Shown: positions 8,077 to 17,350, counted from the first letter of the stretch. The stretch: DNA of 64,000 bases from Rhodoplanes serenus (GCA_945893145.1 CAMDDZ010000006.1:44785-108784), one strand, 5' to 3'. Notes: generated by a model not told the origin, from the sequence alone. A program made the numbers and translations.

Positions 8077-9072
8077 ATGGCTTTGCCGTCACGCATGATT
8101 GCCATCGCTATTCGCGCGCCGGGCGGGCCCGAGATGCTGGTGCCCGAAGAGCGGCCGATGCCGGTGCCGGGGCCGGGCGAGATTCTCGTCAAGGTCGCGG
8201 CCGCCGGCGTCAATCGTCCGGACGTGCGCCAGCGCCAGGGCACCTATCCGCCGCCCAAGGGCGCGACCGACATCCCCGGACTCGAGATTGCCGGTGAGGT
8301 GGTGGCGCTCGGTCCCGATACCAAACGCTGGAAGGTTGGCGACAAGGTTTGCGCGCTGGTGGTGGGCGGCGGCTATGCCGAATATTGCCTCGCGCATGAG
8401 ACGCACGCGTTGCCGGTGCCACCCGGCCTTTCGATGATCGAAGCCGCCGCCATGCCGGAAACGTTTTTCACCTGTTGGCAGAACATGTTCATGCGCGCCT
8501 CCGTAAAGGACGGCGATTGGGTGCTGGTGCATGGCGGCACCTCGGGCATCGGCACGACTGCGATCATGCTTGCCAAGGCATTCGGCGCGAAGGTCATCAC
8601 CACCGCGGGGTCGGCGGAGAAATGCGCGGCCGCAAAAAAGCTCGGCGCCGATGTCGCGGTCAATTACAAGACCGAGGATTTTGTCGCCAGCACCAAGGCT
8701 GCGACCGGTGGCGCTGGTGTGAACTTGATTGTGGATATCGTCGGCGGCGATTACATCGACCGGAACTACGACGCCGCGGCGGAGCACGCGACCATCGCGC
8801 AGGTGTCGTTCAGCGCCGGGCCGAAGGCGACGGCCAACTTCGCCAAGCTGATGCAGAAGCGAATCATCCACACCGGTTCGACGCTGCGTCCGCGCTCGAT
8901 CGCCGAAAAGGCCTCAATTGCGCGCGGTTTGGAGGAAAGGGTCTGGCCCTTGGTGGCCGCAGGCCGTATCAAACCAGTGATTGATTCGACTTTTCCACTA
9001 AAAGATGCCGGCGCGGCACAAGCCCGCATGGAGACCAGCCTGCACATCGGTAAGATCGTGTTGTCTATCTGA
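8077..9072 (+). CDS. NAD(P)H-quinone oxidoreductase (zinc-free MDR/PIG3 type)
   Basis: The 331-residue enzyme belongs to the quinone reductase branch of medium-chain dehydrogenases. It has the GroES-like N-terminal part (GPGEILVKVAAAGVNRPDVRQRQG, PGLEIAGEVVALG) and a Rossmann domain with VHGGTSGIGTTAIMLAKAFG near residue 150. Catalytic zinc ligands are absent. It should reduce quinones or enones in the cytoplasm using NADPH. The N-terminal MALPSRMIAIAIRAPGGPEM supports the ATG at 8077; an upstream in-frame ATG at 7990 would include bases of the palindromic repeat. It is divergent from DUF1192. Confidence 0.9.
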   Translation: MALPSRMIAIAIRAPGGPEMLVPEERPMPVPGPGEILVKVAAAGVNRPDVRQRQGTYPPPKGATDIPGLEIAGEVVALGPDTKRWKVGDKVCALVVGGGYAEYCLAHETHALPVPPGLSMIEAAAMPETFFTCWQNMFMRASVKDGDWVLVHGGTSGIGTTAIMLAKAFGAKVITTAGSAEKCAAAKKLGADVAVNYKTEDFVASTKAATGGAGVNLIVDIVGGDYIDRNYDAAAEHATIAQVSFSAGPKATANFAKLMQKRIIHTGSTLRPRSIAEKASIARGLEERVWPLVAAGRIKPVIDSTFPLKDAGAAQARMETSLHIGKIVLSI

Positions 9073-9143
9073 CCTCGCGGTATCTGTTTGATCTCGCGGT
9101 ATGTGACATAAAGCGGCCACGGAACTGGTGACCACTTGCGGAC

Positions 9144-10514
9144 TTGTCGAAACGAACCGGCAAGCAGCTCGTGGCACAAAAGCTGAACCTGGCGCTGGTT
9201 GTCGTTCGCCTAAGCTTCGCGTTTGTGTTGCTGAACTGCGCGTTGCAATGGCGTTCGCCCCTCTTTGTCACCTTTGGCATGCAAGCATTGACCGCTCTCA
9301 TTCTGCTGTCGCTCGGCCTGATTGCAATCGAGGTTGCGGTCTGGCGGCGCATGCGCACTGGGCTGCTGTCGGTGTTGTGCATCGCGACCGGATTGGTGGC
9401 CTTTGCGTCGCTTGGGACGACGGTGGCGCGCGAAGGTCAGTTTCTGACCATCCGCCAACAAGTGCTGGAGGCCGATCCGGTACAATTGGAACGGCTTGGC
9501 CGGCACTTCATCATCGGTTATCGCGACCCTGCAGAAATTCGCCGCCTGATCGAACGTCGCGCCATCGCCGGCGTATTCGTGGCGGCGCATAATGTCTGGC
9601 GCAAAAGCGCCGAGCAGATCCGCAGCGAGATCGACGCCTTGCAGGCGATCCGCCAGCAGCAAGGCCTGCCGCCGCTCCTGATGGTGACCGACCAGGAGGG
9701 CGGCGGCGTGTCGCGCATGTCGCCACCGCTGCATTATTTCAGAACGCTCGCCGACATCGTGAAGCACAATCGGGACGAAGACGTCATGCTGGCCGCGGTT
9801 CGCGCCTTCGCGACCGACAAGGGTCAGGGGCTAGCCAAGCTTGGCTTCAATCTGAATTTCTCGCCGGTGGTCGATCTCAACCACGGCATCTGGAACCGTT
9901 ACGACCTCTACACGCGCATCAGCGAGCGCGCGATTTCCCCCGACCCGCGGATCATCACAATCGTCGCGCGCGAATATTGCGCTGGCCTGCGCGAGACTGG
10001 CGTGCGCTGCACGCTGAAACATTTCCCTGGCCTCGGCCGCGTCTTCGAGGACACCCACATTCAGAATGCCAACGTCAACGTTCCGGTCGAGACGCTGTCG
10101 CAGACCGACTGGGTGCCGTTCCGCGAGTTGATGCACCAATCTGGCGCGTTAACCATGATTGGCCACGCGCGGATCCCCGAGATCGATCCCAAACGCCCGG
10201 CTTCGTCGTCGCCGGCCGTGATCGCCGACCTATTGCGCGGTCAGTGGAAGCACAACGGCATCCTGGTGACCGACGATCTCACCATGAAAGCTGCGGTCGG
10301 GGCTGAAGGCGGGCTGAGCGTCGCCAGCGTGACCGCGCTGAACTCCGGCATCGACCTCATTCTGCTCGCGTTCGACCCCGACCAATATTACGTGGTCATG
10401 CAGGCGCTGATGCAGGCTGAGGAAAAGGGCGCTTTGCGCCGGGACATGCTTGAAATCAGTGATCGTCGGCTGTCTGGCGCCGCGATTACGGCCGCGGTCC
10501 CCGAAGCGCGTTAA
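9144..10514 (+). CDS. Membrane-anchored glycoside hydrolase family 3 protein (NagZ-like)
   Basis: The 456-residue product begins with three hydrophobic helices (residues about 10-32, 38-66, 74-92), followed by a GH3 N-terminal domain. NagZ-type motifs are present: VTDQEGGGVSRM, KHFPGLGRVFEDTH near 291 (the Asp-x-His dyad kept) and VTDDLTMKA near 375, where the first Asp of DD is the expected nucleophile. NagZ removes N-acetylglucosamine from muropeptides in the cytoplasm; the membrane helices here would rather place the enzyme outside. TTG at 9144 is the likely start, with a GTG at 9171 as alternative. A substrate other than muropeptides is possible. Confidence 0.82.
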   Translation: MSKRTGKQLVAQKLNLALVVVRLSFAFVLLNCALQWRSPLFVTFGMQALTALILLSLGLIAIEVAVWRRMRTGLLSVLCIATGLVAFASLGTTVAREGQFLTIRQQVLEADPVQLERLGRHFIIGYRDPAEIRRLIERRAIAGVFVAAHNVWRKSAEQIRSEIDALQAIRQQQGLPPLLMVTDQEGGGVSRMSPPLHYFRTLADIVKHNRDEDVMLAAVRAFATDKGQGLAKLGFNLNFSPVVDLNHGIWNRYDLYTRISERAISPDPRIITIVAREYCAGLRETGVRCTLKHFPGLGRVFEDTHIQNANVNVPVETLSQTDWVPFRELMHQSGALTMIGHARIPEIDPKRPASSSPAVIADLLRGQWKHNGILVTDDLTMKAAVGAEGGLSVASVTALNSGIDLILLAFDPDQYYVVMQALMQAEEKGALRRDMLEISDRRLSGAAITAAVPEAR

Positions 10515-10710
10515 CGACAAGCCTGGGCGGCGGCCGTTACCAGCCCGAAATCCTTGCAAGTTCAGACCCCTAAGGCTACTCATGGCCCCTTCTGCGAAGA
10601 GCAGGGAGCCGCGACGCCAGCCGTGAAATCGGCATATTGTTGACGGCTTTACTGCGGCCTGGCTCGGGGCTTGAGGCCGCAGAATTGGGATCGGACGCGG
10701 AGGGCGTCGC

Positions 10711-13584
10711 TTGAGACTTTGGCGCGCGGCATCGTTCGCGGCTGTGCTGGCTGCCGCCCTGTCATGGGCTGCGCCCAGCCGTGCCATCGAGGCGGTGAAC
10801 GTTCCCAGCGACGCTTCGGCCATCGACCTCACCGGCGCCGCCGAAATCGTCAAAACCGACTCCGACCGCATCCAGGTGTCGGCTGCGCCCGGCGCCGACG
10901 GCATCGTGCGCCGTATGCAGCAGCCCGCGCGCGAGGGCTCGACCAACTGGGCGGTGTTTGCGCTCGCCAATTCCGGCGACCAGCAGATGGACCGGCTGAT
11001 CGTCGTGCCGCATTACCGCATGGTCGGCTCGGGCATTCTGTGGCCCGACCTCGGACTATCGCGCGTCGTCACCATCACGCCGAGCTCCGGCGAACGTCCG
11101 GACCGGCAGGACAGCGCCACCGCCGACATCTTCCGCATCACGCTCGATCCCGGCACGGTCGTCACCTACATCGTGGAACTGCGCACCGACAAGATACCGC
11201 AGCTCTATCTGTGGGAGCCGGATTCCTACAAGGACAAGATCAACAGTTTCACGCTCTACCACGGCATCGTCATCGGCATCGCGGGACTGCTCGCGCTGTT
11301 TCTGACCATCCTGTTTGTGGTGAAGGGCAGCGTGATGTTTCCCGCAGCGGCGGCGCTCGGCTGGGCGGTGTTGATCTATATCGGCATCGACTTCGGCTTC
11401 TGGGGCAAGGTGTTCGACATGTCGACGTCCGCCGAGCGCATCTGGCGCGCTTCGGGCGAAGCGATCCTCGCCGGCACGTTGCTGGTCTTTCTGTTCGCCT
11501 ATCTCAATCTCGGCCGTTGGCACGTGCGCTACATGCACGTCACGATCGTCTGGCTCGCGGCGCTCACCGCGCTGGTCGGGCTCGCACTGTTCTATCCGCA
11601 CATTGCTTCAGGTATCGCGCGTGTGTCGCTGGCCGGCGTCGCATTCTTAGGCCTGGCGGTCGTGATCTATCTCTCAACGCATGGCTATGACCGCGCCGTG
11701 CTGCTGATCCCAACCTGGTTCCTGCTGGTGGTCTGGGCAATCGCGGCGATCCTGACCGTTACCGGGTTCGTCACCAACGACATCATCGGGCCGGCGCTGC
11801 TCGGCGGCCTGGTTCTGATCGTGATGTTGATCGGCTTCACCGTGATGCAGCACGCCTTTGCGGGCGGCATCACCAACAATATCGTGTCGGACGTCGAACG
11901 CCGCGCACTGGCGCTCACCGGTGCCGGCGACATGATCTGGGACTGGGACGTGTCCGCTGACCGCGTGTACACCAGTCCGGAAACCGAGCATCTGCTGGGT
12001 CTCAAGCGCGGCGCGCTGGAGGGGCCGGCCTCGCGCTGGCTTGAAGTGCTGCATGCGCTCGATCGCGACCGTTTCCGCGCCACGCTCGACAGCGTGCTGG
12101 AGCAGCGCCGCGGCCGGCTGATGCAGGACTTCCGGCTGCGCACGCCGGACGGCAACTATCTCTGGTTTGCGCTGAAGGCGCGCCCGGTCGTCGGCTCCGA
12201 TGGCGAGGTGGTGCGGCTTGTCGGCACGCTCACCGATGTGACCGAGTTCAAGACCGCCGAGGAGCGGCTGCTCCACGACGCGGTGCACGACAATCTCACC
12301 GGTCTGCCCAATCGGCAGCTTTTCATCGACCGGCTCGAATCCGTGCTGGGACTTTCCAAGTCCGACACCTCGATCCGGCCGACCGTGGTGGTGGTCGATC
12401 TCGACCGCTTCAAGCAGGTCAACGATTCGGTCGGCATGGCGGTGGGCGACTCGATCCTGCTGACGCTCGCGCGCCGGCTCGGGCGGCTGCTCAAGCCGCA
12501 GGACACGCTGGCTCGCCTGACCGGCGACCAGTTCGCCATGATCATTCTGTCTGAGAAGGATCCCAACAAGCTGATTGCGCTTGCCGAAGGTGTCCGCAAG
12601 ACATTGCGCGCGCCGATCACCTTCAACGACCGCGAGATTTTCCTCACCGCCTCGATCGGCCTCGCGCTTGGCGACGGCCAGCCGCACCGCACCGAGGAGG
12701 TGCTCAAGGACGCTGAGCTCGCGATGTATCACGCCAAGCGCATCGGTGGCAACCGCATCGAGGTGTTCAAGGCGGCCATGCGGGCGCGCAAGACCGATCG
12801 CCTGACGCTGGAATCCGAATTGCGGCGCGCGCTTGAGCGCGAGGAAATCACCATCCTGTATCAGCCGATTATCCGGCTCGAGGACCGTTCGATCGCGGGC
12901 TTCGAGGCGCTGGCGCGCTGGGACCATCCCAAGATGGGCCGCATGTCGCCGCAGGAGTTTATCGGCATCGCCGAGGAGATCGGCCTGATTGTCGATCTCG
13001 GCTTGTTCGTGCTGGAACGCACGGCGCGTCAGCTTGGCTCGTGGCAGCGCAGCGTGCGCACCCGCCATCCGATCTTCGCAAGCGTCAACGTGTCATCGCG
13101 GCAGCTGCTGCGGCACGATCTGATCCACGATCTGCGCACCGTGCTGTCGCGCTCTTCGCTGGTGCGCGGCACGCTCAAGCTTGAGCTGACCGAATCGATG
13201 GTGATGGAGAACCCCGAGCACGCGGCGCAACTGCTCACCCGGATCAAGGAGCTCGGCGCGGGGCTTGCGCTTGACGACTTCGGCACCGGCCATTCGTCGC
13301 TGTCCTATCTCCAGCGCTTCCCGTTCGACACCATCAAGATCGATCAGTCCTTCGTGCGCACCAACAACAAGGGCACGCGGCCGGTGCTGCTGCGTTCGAT
13401 CGTGGCGCTGGCGCACGATCTCGGCATGGACGTGGTCGCCGAGGGCGCGGAGACGGATTCGGATGCGGTCGAGCTCTATCAGCTGGGCTGCGAATACGCG
13501 CAGGGCTTTGCCTTTGGCGAGCCCATGACGGCGGAAGCGGCGCGCGAACGCCTGATGGCCGATCAGCTCGAGCCGGCAAGGTAG
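10711..13584 (+). CDS. Membrane sensor with PAS, degenerate GGDEF and intact EAL domains
   Basis: This 957-residue protein has a signal peptide (to about residue 27), a periplasmic domain of about 150 residues, a block of seven or eight membrane helices (about 185-395), a PAS domain (about 400-515, DMIWDWDVSADRVYTSPE), a GGDEF domain (about 525-685) and an EAL domain (about 700-945). The GGDEF active site reads TGDQF near 602, so cyclase activity is probably lost. The EAL domain keeps EALAR (731), NVSSRQL, ELTESM, DDFGTGHSS, KIDQSF and AEGAE, so it should hydrolyse cyclic di-GMP. TTG at 10711 with AGGG upstream is the start. Confidence 0.9.
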   Translation: MRLWRAASFAAVLAAALSWAAPSRAIEAVNVPSDASAIDLTGAAEIVKTDSDRIQVSAAPGADGIVRRMQQPAREGSTNWAVFALANSGDQQMDRLIVVPHYRMVGSGILWPDLGLSRVVTITPSSGERPDRQDSATADIFRITLDPGTVVTYIVELRTDKIPQLYLWEPDSYKDKINSFTLYHGIVIGIAGLLALFLTILFVVKGSVMFPAAAALGWAVLIYIGIDFGFWGKVFDMSTSAERIWRASGEAILAGTLLVFLFAYLNLGRWHVRYMHVTIVWLAALTALVGLALFYPHIASGIARVSLAGVAFLGLAVVIYLSTHGYDRAVLLIPTWFLLVVWAIAAILTVTGFVTNDIIGPALLGGLVLIVMLIGFTVMQHAFAGGITNNIVSDVERRALALTGAGDMIWDWDVSADRVYTSPETEHLLGLKRGALEGPASRWLEVLHALDRDRFRATLDSVLEQRRGRLMQDFRLRTPDGNYLWFALKARPVVGSDGEVVRLVGTLTDVTEFKTAEERLLHDAVHDNLTGLPNRQLFIDRLESVLGLSKSDTSIRPTVVVVDLDRFKQVNDSVGMAVGDSILLTLARRLGRLLKPQDTLARLTGDQFAMIILSEKDPNKLIALAEGVRKTLRAPITFNDREIFLTASIGLALGDGQPHRTEEVLKDAELAMYHAKRIGGNRIEVFKAAMRARKTDRLTLESELRRALEREEITILYQPIIRLEDRSIAGFEALARWDHPKMGRMSPQEFIGIAEEIGLIVDLGLFVLERTARQLGSWQRSVRTRHPIFASVNVSSRQLLRHDLIHDLRTVLSRSSLVRGTLKLELTESMVMENPEHAAQLLTRIKELGAGLALDDFGTGHSSLSYLQRFPFDTIKIDQSFVRTNNKGTRPVLLRSIVALAHDLGMDVVAEGAETDSDAVELYQLGCEYAQGFAFGEPMTAEAARERLMADQLEPAR

Positions 13585-13596
13585 TTTCGTTGAATT

Positions 13597-13626
13597 CCAC
13601 CCTGCCTCCCATCGGCGGGAGGGTGG
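13597..13626 (+). terminator. Hairpin after the EAL gene
   Basis: CCACCC and TCCC pair with GGGAGGGTGG around ATCGGC. There is no T-tract, so it is a weak or Rho-assisted terminator. The same ATCGGCGGG centre occurs in the hairpin at 17351-17382. Confidence 0.5.
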
Positions 13627-13663
13627 GGAAAGGCGCGAAGCGGCAAGCGCACGCGCGATGACA

Positions 13664-13966
13664 TCAAGCCGCGTCTTTCTGCCTCGGCTTGATCTTCCGC
13701 AACGCCGCAGCAGCCAAATCCTGTGCGCGCTCCAGCTCGTACTGCGCCTGCATGCTCATCCAGAACTCGGCAGTCGTTCCAAAATAGCGCGCCAGCCGCA
13801 ACGCGGTGTCGGCCGTGACGGGTGTCTCCTCGCGCGCGAGGCGCTCGATGCGCGTGCGCGGCACGCCGCAGGCCTCCGCCAGCGCATAAGGAGTAAGCTT
13901 CATCGGTACGAGGAATTCCTCGCGCAGAACTTCGCCAGGGTGGATTGGAGGGAGTTTCTTGGCCAT
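13664..13966 (-). CDS. higA: HigA-type antitoxin (XRE family)
   Basis: The 100-residue protein has the addiction-module HigA signature: IHPGEVLREEFLVPMKLTPYALA, a helix-turn-helix with CGVPRTRIERLAREETPVTADTALRLARYFGTTAEFWMSMQ, and a short basic tail. It should neutralise the HigB nuclease encoded directly upstream and repress their shared promoter. The start at 13966 (MAKKLPPIHPGE) lies 11 bases after the toxin stop. Toxin-first order is typical of higBA. Confidence 0.92.
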   Translation of the reverse strand: MAKKLPPIHPGEVLREEFLVPMKLTPYALAEACGVPRTRIERLAREETPVTADTALRLARYFGTTAEFWMSMQAQYELERAQDLAAAALRKIKPRQKDAA

Positions 13967-13977
13967 GCTTGGCTCCT

Positions 13978-14262
13978 TCAATGATAGTCCATGATCTCGA
14001 CTTCTTCGGGCCCGGCCCTCGTCCAACGAAATACGATCCGCCACTGATCGTTGATGCGGATCGAGTGCTTCCCTTCGAGGTTTCCCTTCAAGGCTTCCAG
14101 CCGGTTGCCTGGCGGAACCGCCACATCGCCTAACACCACTGCACTATTCAGTTGCACAAGCTTGCGGCGGGCGACCTTCGCAAGAGGCGTTGAAAAGCCT
14201 TTTGGCACCTCCCGCTCGCGCAGTATCGCTTCGGCGAGTTTTCCCTTGAAGGTGCGGATCAT
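13978..14262 (-). CDS. higB: HigB-type toxin (RelE/ParE superfamily mRNA interferase)
   Basis: The 94-residue protein matches the short HigB family: MIRTFKGKLAEAI at the start, LARRKLVQLNSA-like and LEALKGNLEGKHSIRINDQWRIVFRW at the core, and VEIMDYH at the end. This family cuts mRNA on the ribosome. The basic residues and the C-terminal Tyr-His expected for activity are present, so the pair looks intact. It is the first gene of higBA, with a palindromic operator just upstream. Confidence 0.92.
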   Translation of the reverse strand: MIRTFKGKLAEAILREREVPKGFSTPLAKVARRKLVQLNSAVVLGDVAVPPGNRLEALKGNLEGKHSIRINDQWRIVFRWTRAGPEEVEIMDYH

Positions 14263-14274
14263 CTATCGTCATAC

Positions 14275-14291
14275 GTATCATACCATGATAC
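14275..14291 (-). promoter_or_regulatory. Palindromic operator of higBA
   Basis: GTATCAT-ACC-ATGATAC is a perfect inverted repeat ending 13 bases before the higB start codon, in an AT-rich stretch likely to hold the promoter. HigA binding here would give autorepression. Confidence 0.7.
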
Positions 14292-14365
14292 TATCGACAA
14301 GAGTGCCAAAGGGCGGCGAAGCGTTGGCTATGTACTGTTTGACAGTCGGAACGACGGAAGCGCGC

Positions 14366-15124
14366 TTACTTCGCCATCGGCTCCCAGCCGGCCGCGATCC
14401 AGCGCTCGCGCAGCGCGGGACTCAACAGCGCCGCCACGAAGGCACGCGCGTGGTCCGGCTCTTTGCTGTTCGCCGGAATGGCCGCCGAATAGACCGTCCA
14501 GAGTTGCACCGGCTCGGGCAGAGGGGCGGCAAGCCGCGCGCCCTTGTCGTGGATTTCGCTGATCAGCACCACGGCGATCTCAGCCTCGCCGCGCGCGACT
14601 TTCTCGACCGCGTCGTTGCCGCCGGTGGCGTGGATGCCCTTCTTGGTCACCTCGTCGGCGATGCCGAAGTCTTTGGCGAGCTTCATCAGGTGCAGCACCG
14701 AGGTGCCGCCGAGCTTCGGGTCGGTGTGGGCGATTGATTTGACGGCGAGCAGCGTGGCTTTAAGCTTCTCCGGCGTCGAGATGTCCGGCACCGGCGCGCC
14801 GACCTTGATCACGACGCCAAGGCCAAGCCGGCCGAGATCGACGCGGCTGCCGGGAATCATTTTTCCGGTCTTTTCCAGCTCCGCCATCAGCGGCGCCGAC
14901 GCGATGATGAGATCGGCAGGCTTGCCGGACGCGATGGTGTCGCGCAGCAAGCCGGTCGGTCCGGTGGTGAACTGGAATGTGTGGCCGGTCTTGCGCGAAT
15001 AGTCGTCGATCATTTCGGCGACCACGCCGCGCACCGCGCCCGCGGATATGACTCTCAATTCAGTGGCCATGGCCGGGACGGCAAAAAGCGCGGCCGCAGC
15101 CGCCAATATCGCTGCACGAGTCAT
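14366..15124 (-). CDS. Periplasmic substrate-binding protein, ModA-like
   Basis: The 252-residue protein has a signal peptide (residues 1-21, ending AMA) and a type-II periplasmic binding fold with ELRVISAGAVRGVVAEMIDDY, TGPTGLLRDTIASGKPADLIIAS and GGNDAVEKVARGEAEIAVVLISEI. This resembles molybdate-binding ModA and sulfate-type binders. No permease or ATPase gene lies nearby, so it may be an orphan receptor or work with a distant transporter. The ligand cannot be assigned. Its start lies 12 bases from the stop of the upstream yqgE, so the two are probably co-transcribed. Confidence 0.8.
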   Translation of the reverse strand: MTRAAILAAAAALFAVPAMATELRVISAGAVRGVVAEMIDDYSRKTGHTFQFTTGPTGLLRDTIASGKPADLIIASAPLMAELEKTGKMIPGSRVDLGRLGLGVVIKVGAPVPDISTPEKLKATLLAVKSIAHTDPKLGGTSVLHLMKLAKDFGIADEVTKKGIHATGGNDAVEKVARGEAEIAVVLISEIHDKGARLAAPLPEPVQLWTVYSAAIPANSKEPDHARAFVAALLSPALRERWIAAGWEPMAK

Positions 15125-15136
15125 TGCCAAACCCCC

Positions 15137-15757
15137 TCAAGCGTGACCGACTTCGCTGGAGAGCATGCCGGGGGTCACGCCGATCTTTTTCAGCGCACGA
15201 TTGTACTTCAATTCGATTTCGGTACCGAAGATCAATTCGGCATCGGCGGTACAATGCAGCCAGCCATTGTGCTGCATCTCGTTCTCGAGCTGGCCCGGCG
15301 CCCAGCCCGCATAGCCGAGCGCAAGCAACGCGCTCGCCGGGCCCTTGCCACGGGCGATCGCCTTGAGGATGTCGAGCGTCGCGGTCAGGCAGATGCCTTC
15401 GTCGATCGGCAGCGTCGAGTTCTCGATGAAGAAATCGGCCGAATGCAGCACGAAGCCACGCTCGGTCTCGACCGGCCCGCCTTTGAGCACTTTGACCACG
15501 TCCGCGCGCGCCGGCAGCCGGATCGCGTCGGCGGCGGGGATCACGTCGAGCTTCACCAGCAAATCCGAAAATGTAATATGCGCGGCCGCCTGGTTGACCA
15601 CGATGCCCATCGCGCCTTCCGACGAATGGGCACACACGTAGATCACGCTGTGCGCGAAGCGCTCATCCTGCATGGTGGGCGTCGCGATCAGCATCTGGCC
15701 ATCGAGATAGCCGCGGTCGCGAGGGGTCTTTTCCAATGCCTTGCGTGTCATTCGCAT
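15137..15757 (-). CDS. yqgE: YqgE/AlgH family protein (UPF0301)
   Basis: The 206-residue protein has the UPF0301 pattern: [40 protein letters not shown], then [36 protein letters not shown] and a C-terminal MLSSEVGHA. The family is cytoplasmic, widely conserved and of unknown biochemical role; AlgH affects alginate regulation in Pseudomonas. It is the first gene of a probable two-gene unit with the ModA-like protein. The start could be one of the two N-terminal methionines. Confidence 0.92.
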   Translation of the reverse strand: MRMTRKALEKTPRDRGYLDGQMLIATPTMQDERFAHSVIYVCAHSSEGAMGIVVNQAAAHITFSDLLVKLDVIPAADAIRLPARADVVKVLKGGPVETERGFVLHSADFFIENSTLPIDEGICLTATLDILKAIARGKGPASALLALGYAGWAPGQLENEMQHNGWLHCTADAELIFGTEIELKYNRALKKIGVTPGMLSSEVGHA

Positions 15758-15868
15758 GCTGTAAGGCTACCCCATCCTGTCGCCTTGTAAAACAAAACTT
15801 GGGTCCGGCCATCACGTTCACGACGAATTCAATGGCGTGCTGGGTCTGCCTCAATTAGATCAACGGTC

Positions 15869-16732
15869 ATGCTGATCGACATCCGCCGCGCCTATGTTTT
15901 GCCGTTATTTGCCGCAGTTTGCCTTTTCGGTGTCACGTCCGCGCCTGCCTTCGCGGCGGAGTCATCGCCGTGGGACAACGATCTGCGTTCCGCAGCGCGA
16001 TTGATTGCCGCACGCACGGTCGGCGAATCAGGCAGCCGCGTTGTGCGCGCCGGCATCGAGATCAAATTGCAGCCGGGCTGGAAAACCTATTGGCGGTATC
16101 CGGGTGATTCCGGCGTGCCGCCGGTGTTCGATTTCTCCGCGTCCGAAAATGTTGCGGATGTGACCGTTCTGTTTCCGGCACCGAAGCGTTTTCCCGACGG
16201 CGCGGGCGGCAACTCCATCGGTTACATGGGCGAGATCATCCTGCCGCTGCGCATCGTGCCGCGCGACGCCAGCAAGCCGGTGACGCTTCGCCTCAAACTC
16301 GAATACGCGGTGTGTGAGAAATCTTGCATCCCGGCCAAAGCCAAGGCCGAACTCATCGTGAGTGGCGAGGCGACCGCGAACGAACCGGCGCTCGGCTCGG
16401 CCGAGGCGCATGTGCCGAAGGCCGGCAAGGTCGGCGATGGCCGGCCGCTATCGATTACGGTGGTGCGCCGCGAGAATGGGCCCGGCAAGCCGCGGATTGT
16501 GGTCGATGTCGCAGCCGCGGCCGGCACCGCGATCGATCTGTTTGCCGAAGGCCCGACGCCGGATTGGGCGCTGCCGTTGCCTGAGCCGATGGCGGGCGCC
16601 CCGGCCGGAATGCAGCGCTTTGCCTTCGAGCTCGACGGCATGCCGCCCGGCGTCAACCCGAACGGGGCGACGCTGCGGCTCACCGCGACGATCGGCTCCG
16701 AGGCCGTCGAAGCGTTCTATCGTCTCGACTGA
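15869..16732 (+). CDS. Periplasmic DsbD alpha-domain-like protein
   Basis: The 287-residue product has a signal peptide (cleavage near AFAAES) and the DsbD N-terminal-type immunoglobulin fold: IEIKLQPGWKTYWRYPGDSGVPP, then LRLKLEYAVCEKSCIPAKAKAELIVSG. The cysteine pair CEKSC matches the position of the redox-active pair of DsbD-alpha. Unlike full DsbD it has no membrane or thioredoxin domain. It likely receives or passes electrons to periplasmic thiols, perhaps for cytochrome c maturation or copper handling; this is inferred from the fold. A peroxiredoxin gene follows. Confidence 0.85.
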   Translation: MLIDIRRAYVLPLFAAVCLFGVTSAPAFAAESSPWDNDLRSAARLIAARTVGESGSRVVRAGIEIKLQPGWKTYWRYPGDSGVPPVFDFSASENVADVTVLFPAPKRFPDGAGGNSIGYMGEIILPLRIVPRDASKPVTLRLKLEYAVCEKSCIPAKAKAELIVSGEATANEPALGSAEAHVPKAGKVGDGRPLSITVVRRENGPGKPRIVVDVAAAAGTAIDLFAEGPTPDWALPLPEPMAGAPAGMQRFAFELDGMPPGVNPNGATLRLTATIGSEAVEAFYRLD

Positions 16733-16751
16733 TCGGCCTACGCGGGCTCAA

Positions 16752-16795
16752 CCCGTTCCGAAAACCCGGTTTCCCTTTGCGGGCTCATGCTCTAA
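16752..16795. repeat. Degenerate palindromic extragenic repeat
   Basis: CCCGTTCCGAAAACCCGGTTT and a trailing GGGCTCATGC resemble one half of the dispersed ACCGG/GCATGATC repeats, with the pairing decayed. Confidence 0.4.
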
Positions 16796-16847
16796 CGTGT
16801 CCGCCGAGAAAACAGTTCAACCATAACCCTGTGAGAGGATTGAGATC

Positions 16848-17330
16848 ATGGCTATCAAGGTCGGCGACCGCATCCCCAATGCGACATTCACCACGATGAC
16901 CGCGGACGGGCCGAAGCCGAAGACGACGGACGAAATTTTCAAAGGCAAAAAGATCGTGCTGTTTGCGGTGCCGGGCGCTTTCACGCCGACCTGTAGCAAC
17001 AATCATCTGCCGGGCTTCGTGAAGAACCTCGCCGCCATCAAGGCCAAGGGTATCGACGCGGTCGCCGTAACCGGCGTCAACGATGTGTTCGTGATGAACG
17101 CCTGGAAGAAGGCCTCTAACGGGGAAGGGATCGAGTTCCTTGCTGACGGTTCCGCTGCCTGGGCGAAGGCGATCGAGTTGGACACCGACCTGACCGCGCG
17201 CGGGCTCGGCGTGCGCTCGCAGCGCTACGCGATGGTGGTGGACGATGGCGTGGTGAAGACGCTGAACGTCGAGGATGCGCCCGGCAAGGCTGACGTTTCC
17301 GGCGCCGATAATCTGCTCAAGAGCCTTTAA
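16848..17330 (+). CDS. Peroxiredoxin, PRX5/type II
   Basis: The 160-residue protein begins MAIKVGDRIPNATF and has the active site PGAFTPTCSNNHLPGF with the peroxidatic Cys near residue 49, TGVNDVFVMNAW, and VRSQRYAMVVDDGVVKTLNVE. This is the atypical 2-Cys/1-Cys PRX5 family, which reduces hydrogen peroxide and alkyl peroxides in the cytoplasm, often with glutathione or glutaredoxin. Only one cysteine is visible, so it should act by a 1-Cys mechanism. An AGAGGA ribosome-binding site precedes the ATG. Confidence 0.93.
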   Translation: MAIKVGDRIPNATFTTMTADGPKPKTTDEIFKGKKIVLFAVPGAFTPTCSNNHLPGFVKNLAAIKAKGIDAVAVTGVNDVFVMNAWKKASNGEGIEFLADGSAAWAKAIELDTDLTARGLGVRSQRYAMVVDDGVVKTLNVEDAPGKADVSGADNLLKSL

Positions 17331-17350
17331 GTTCCAAGCTTGAACTTTGA

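Noticed and set aside
13664..14291. HigBA as sign of a prophage or plasmid island
   Set aside because: No integrase, tRNA attachment site, repeat borders or phage genes were seen around it.
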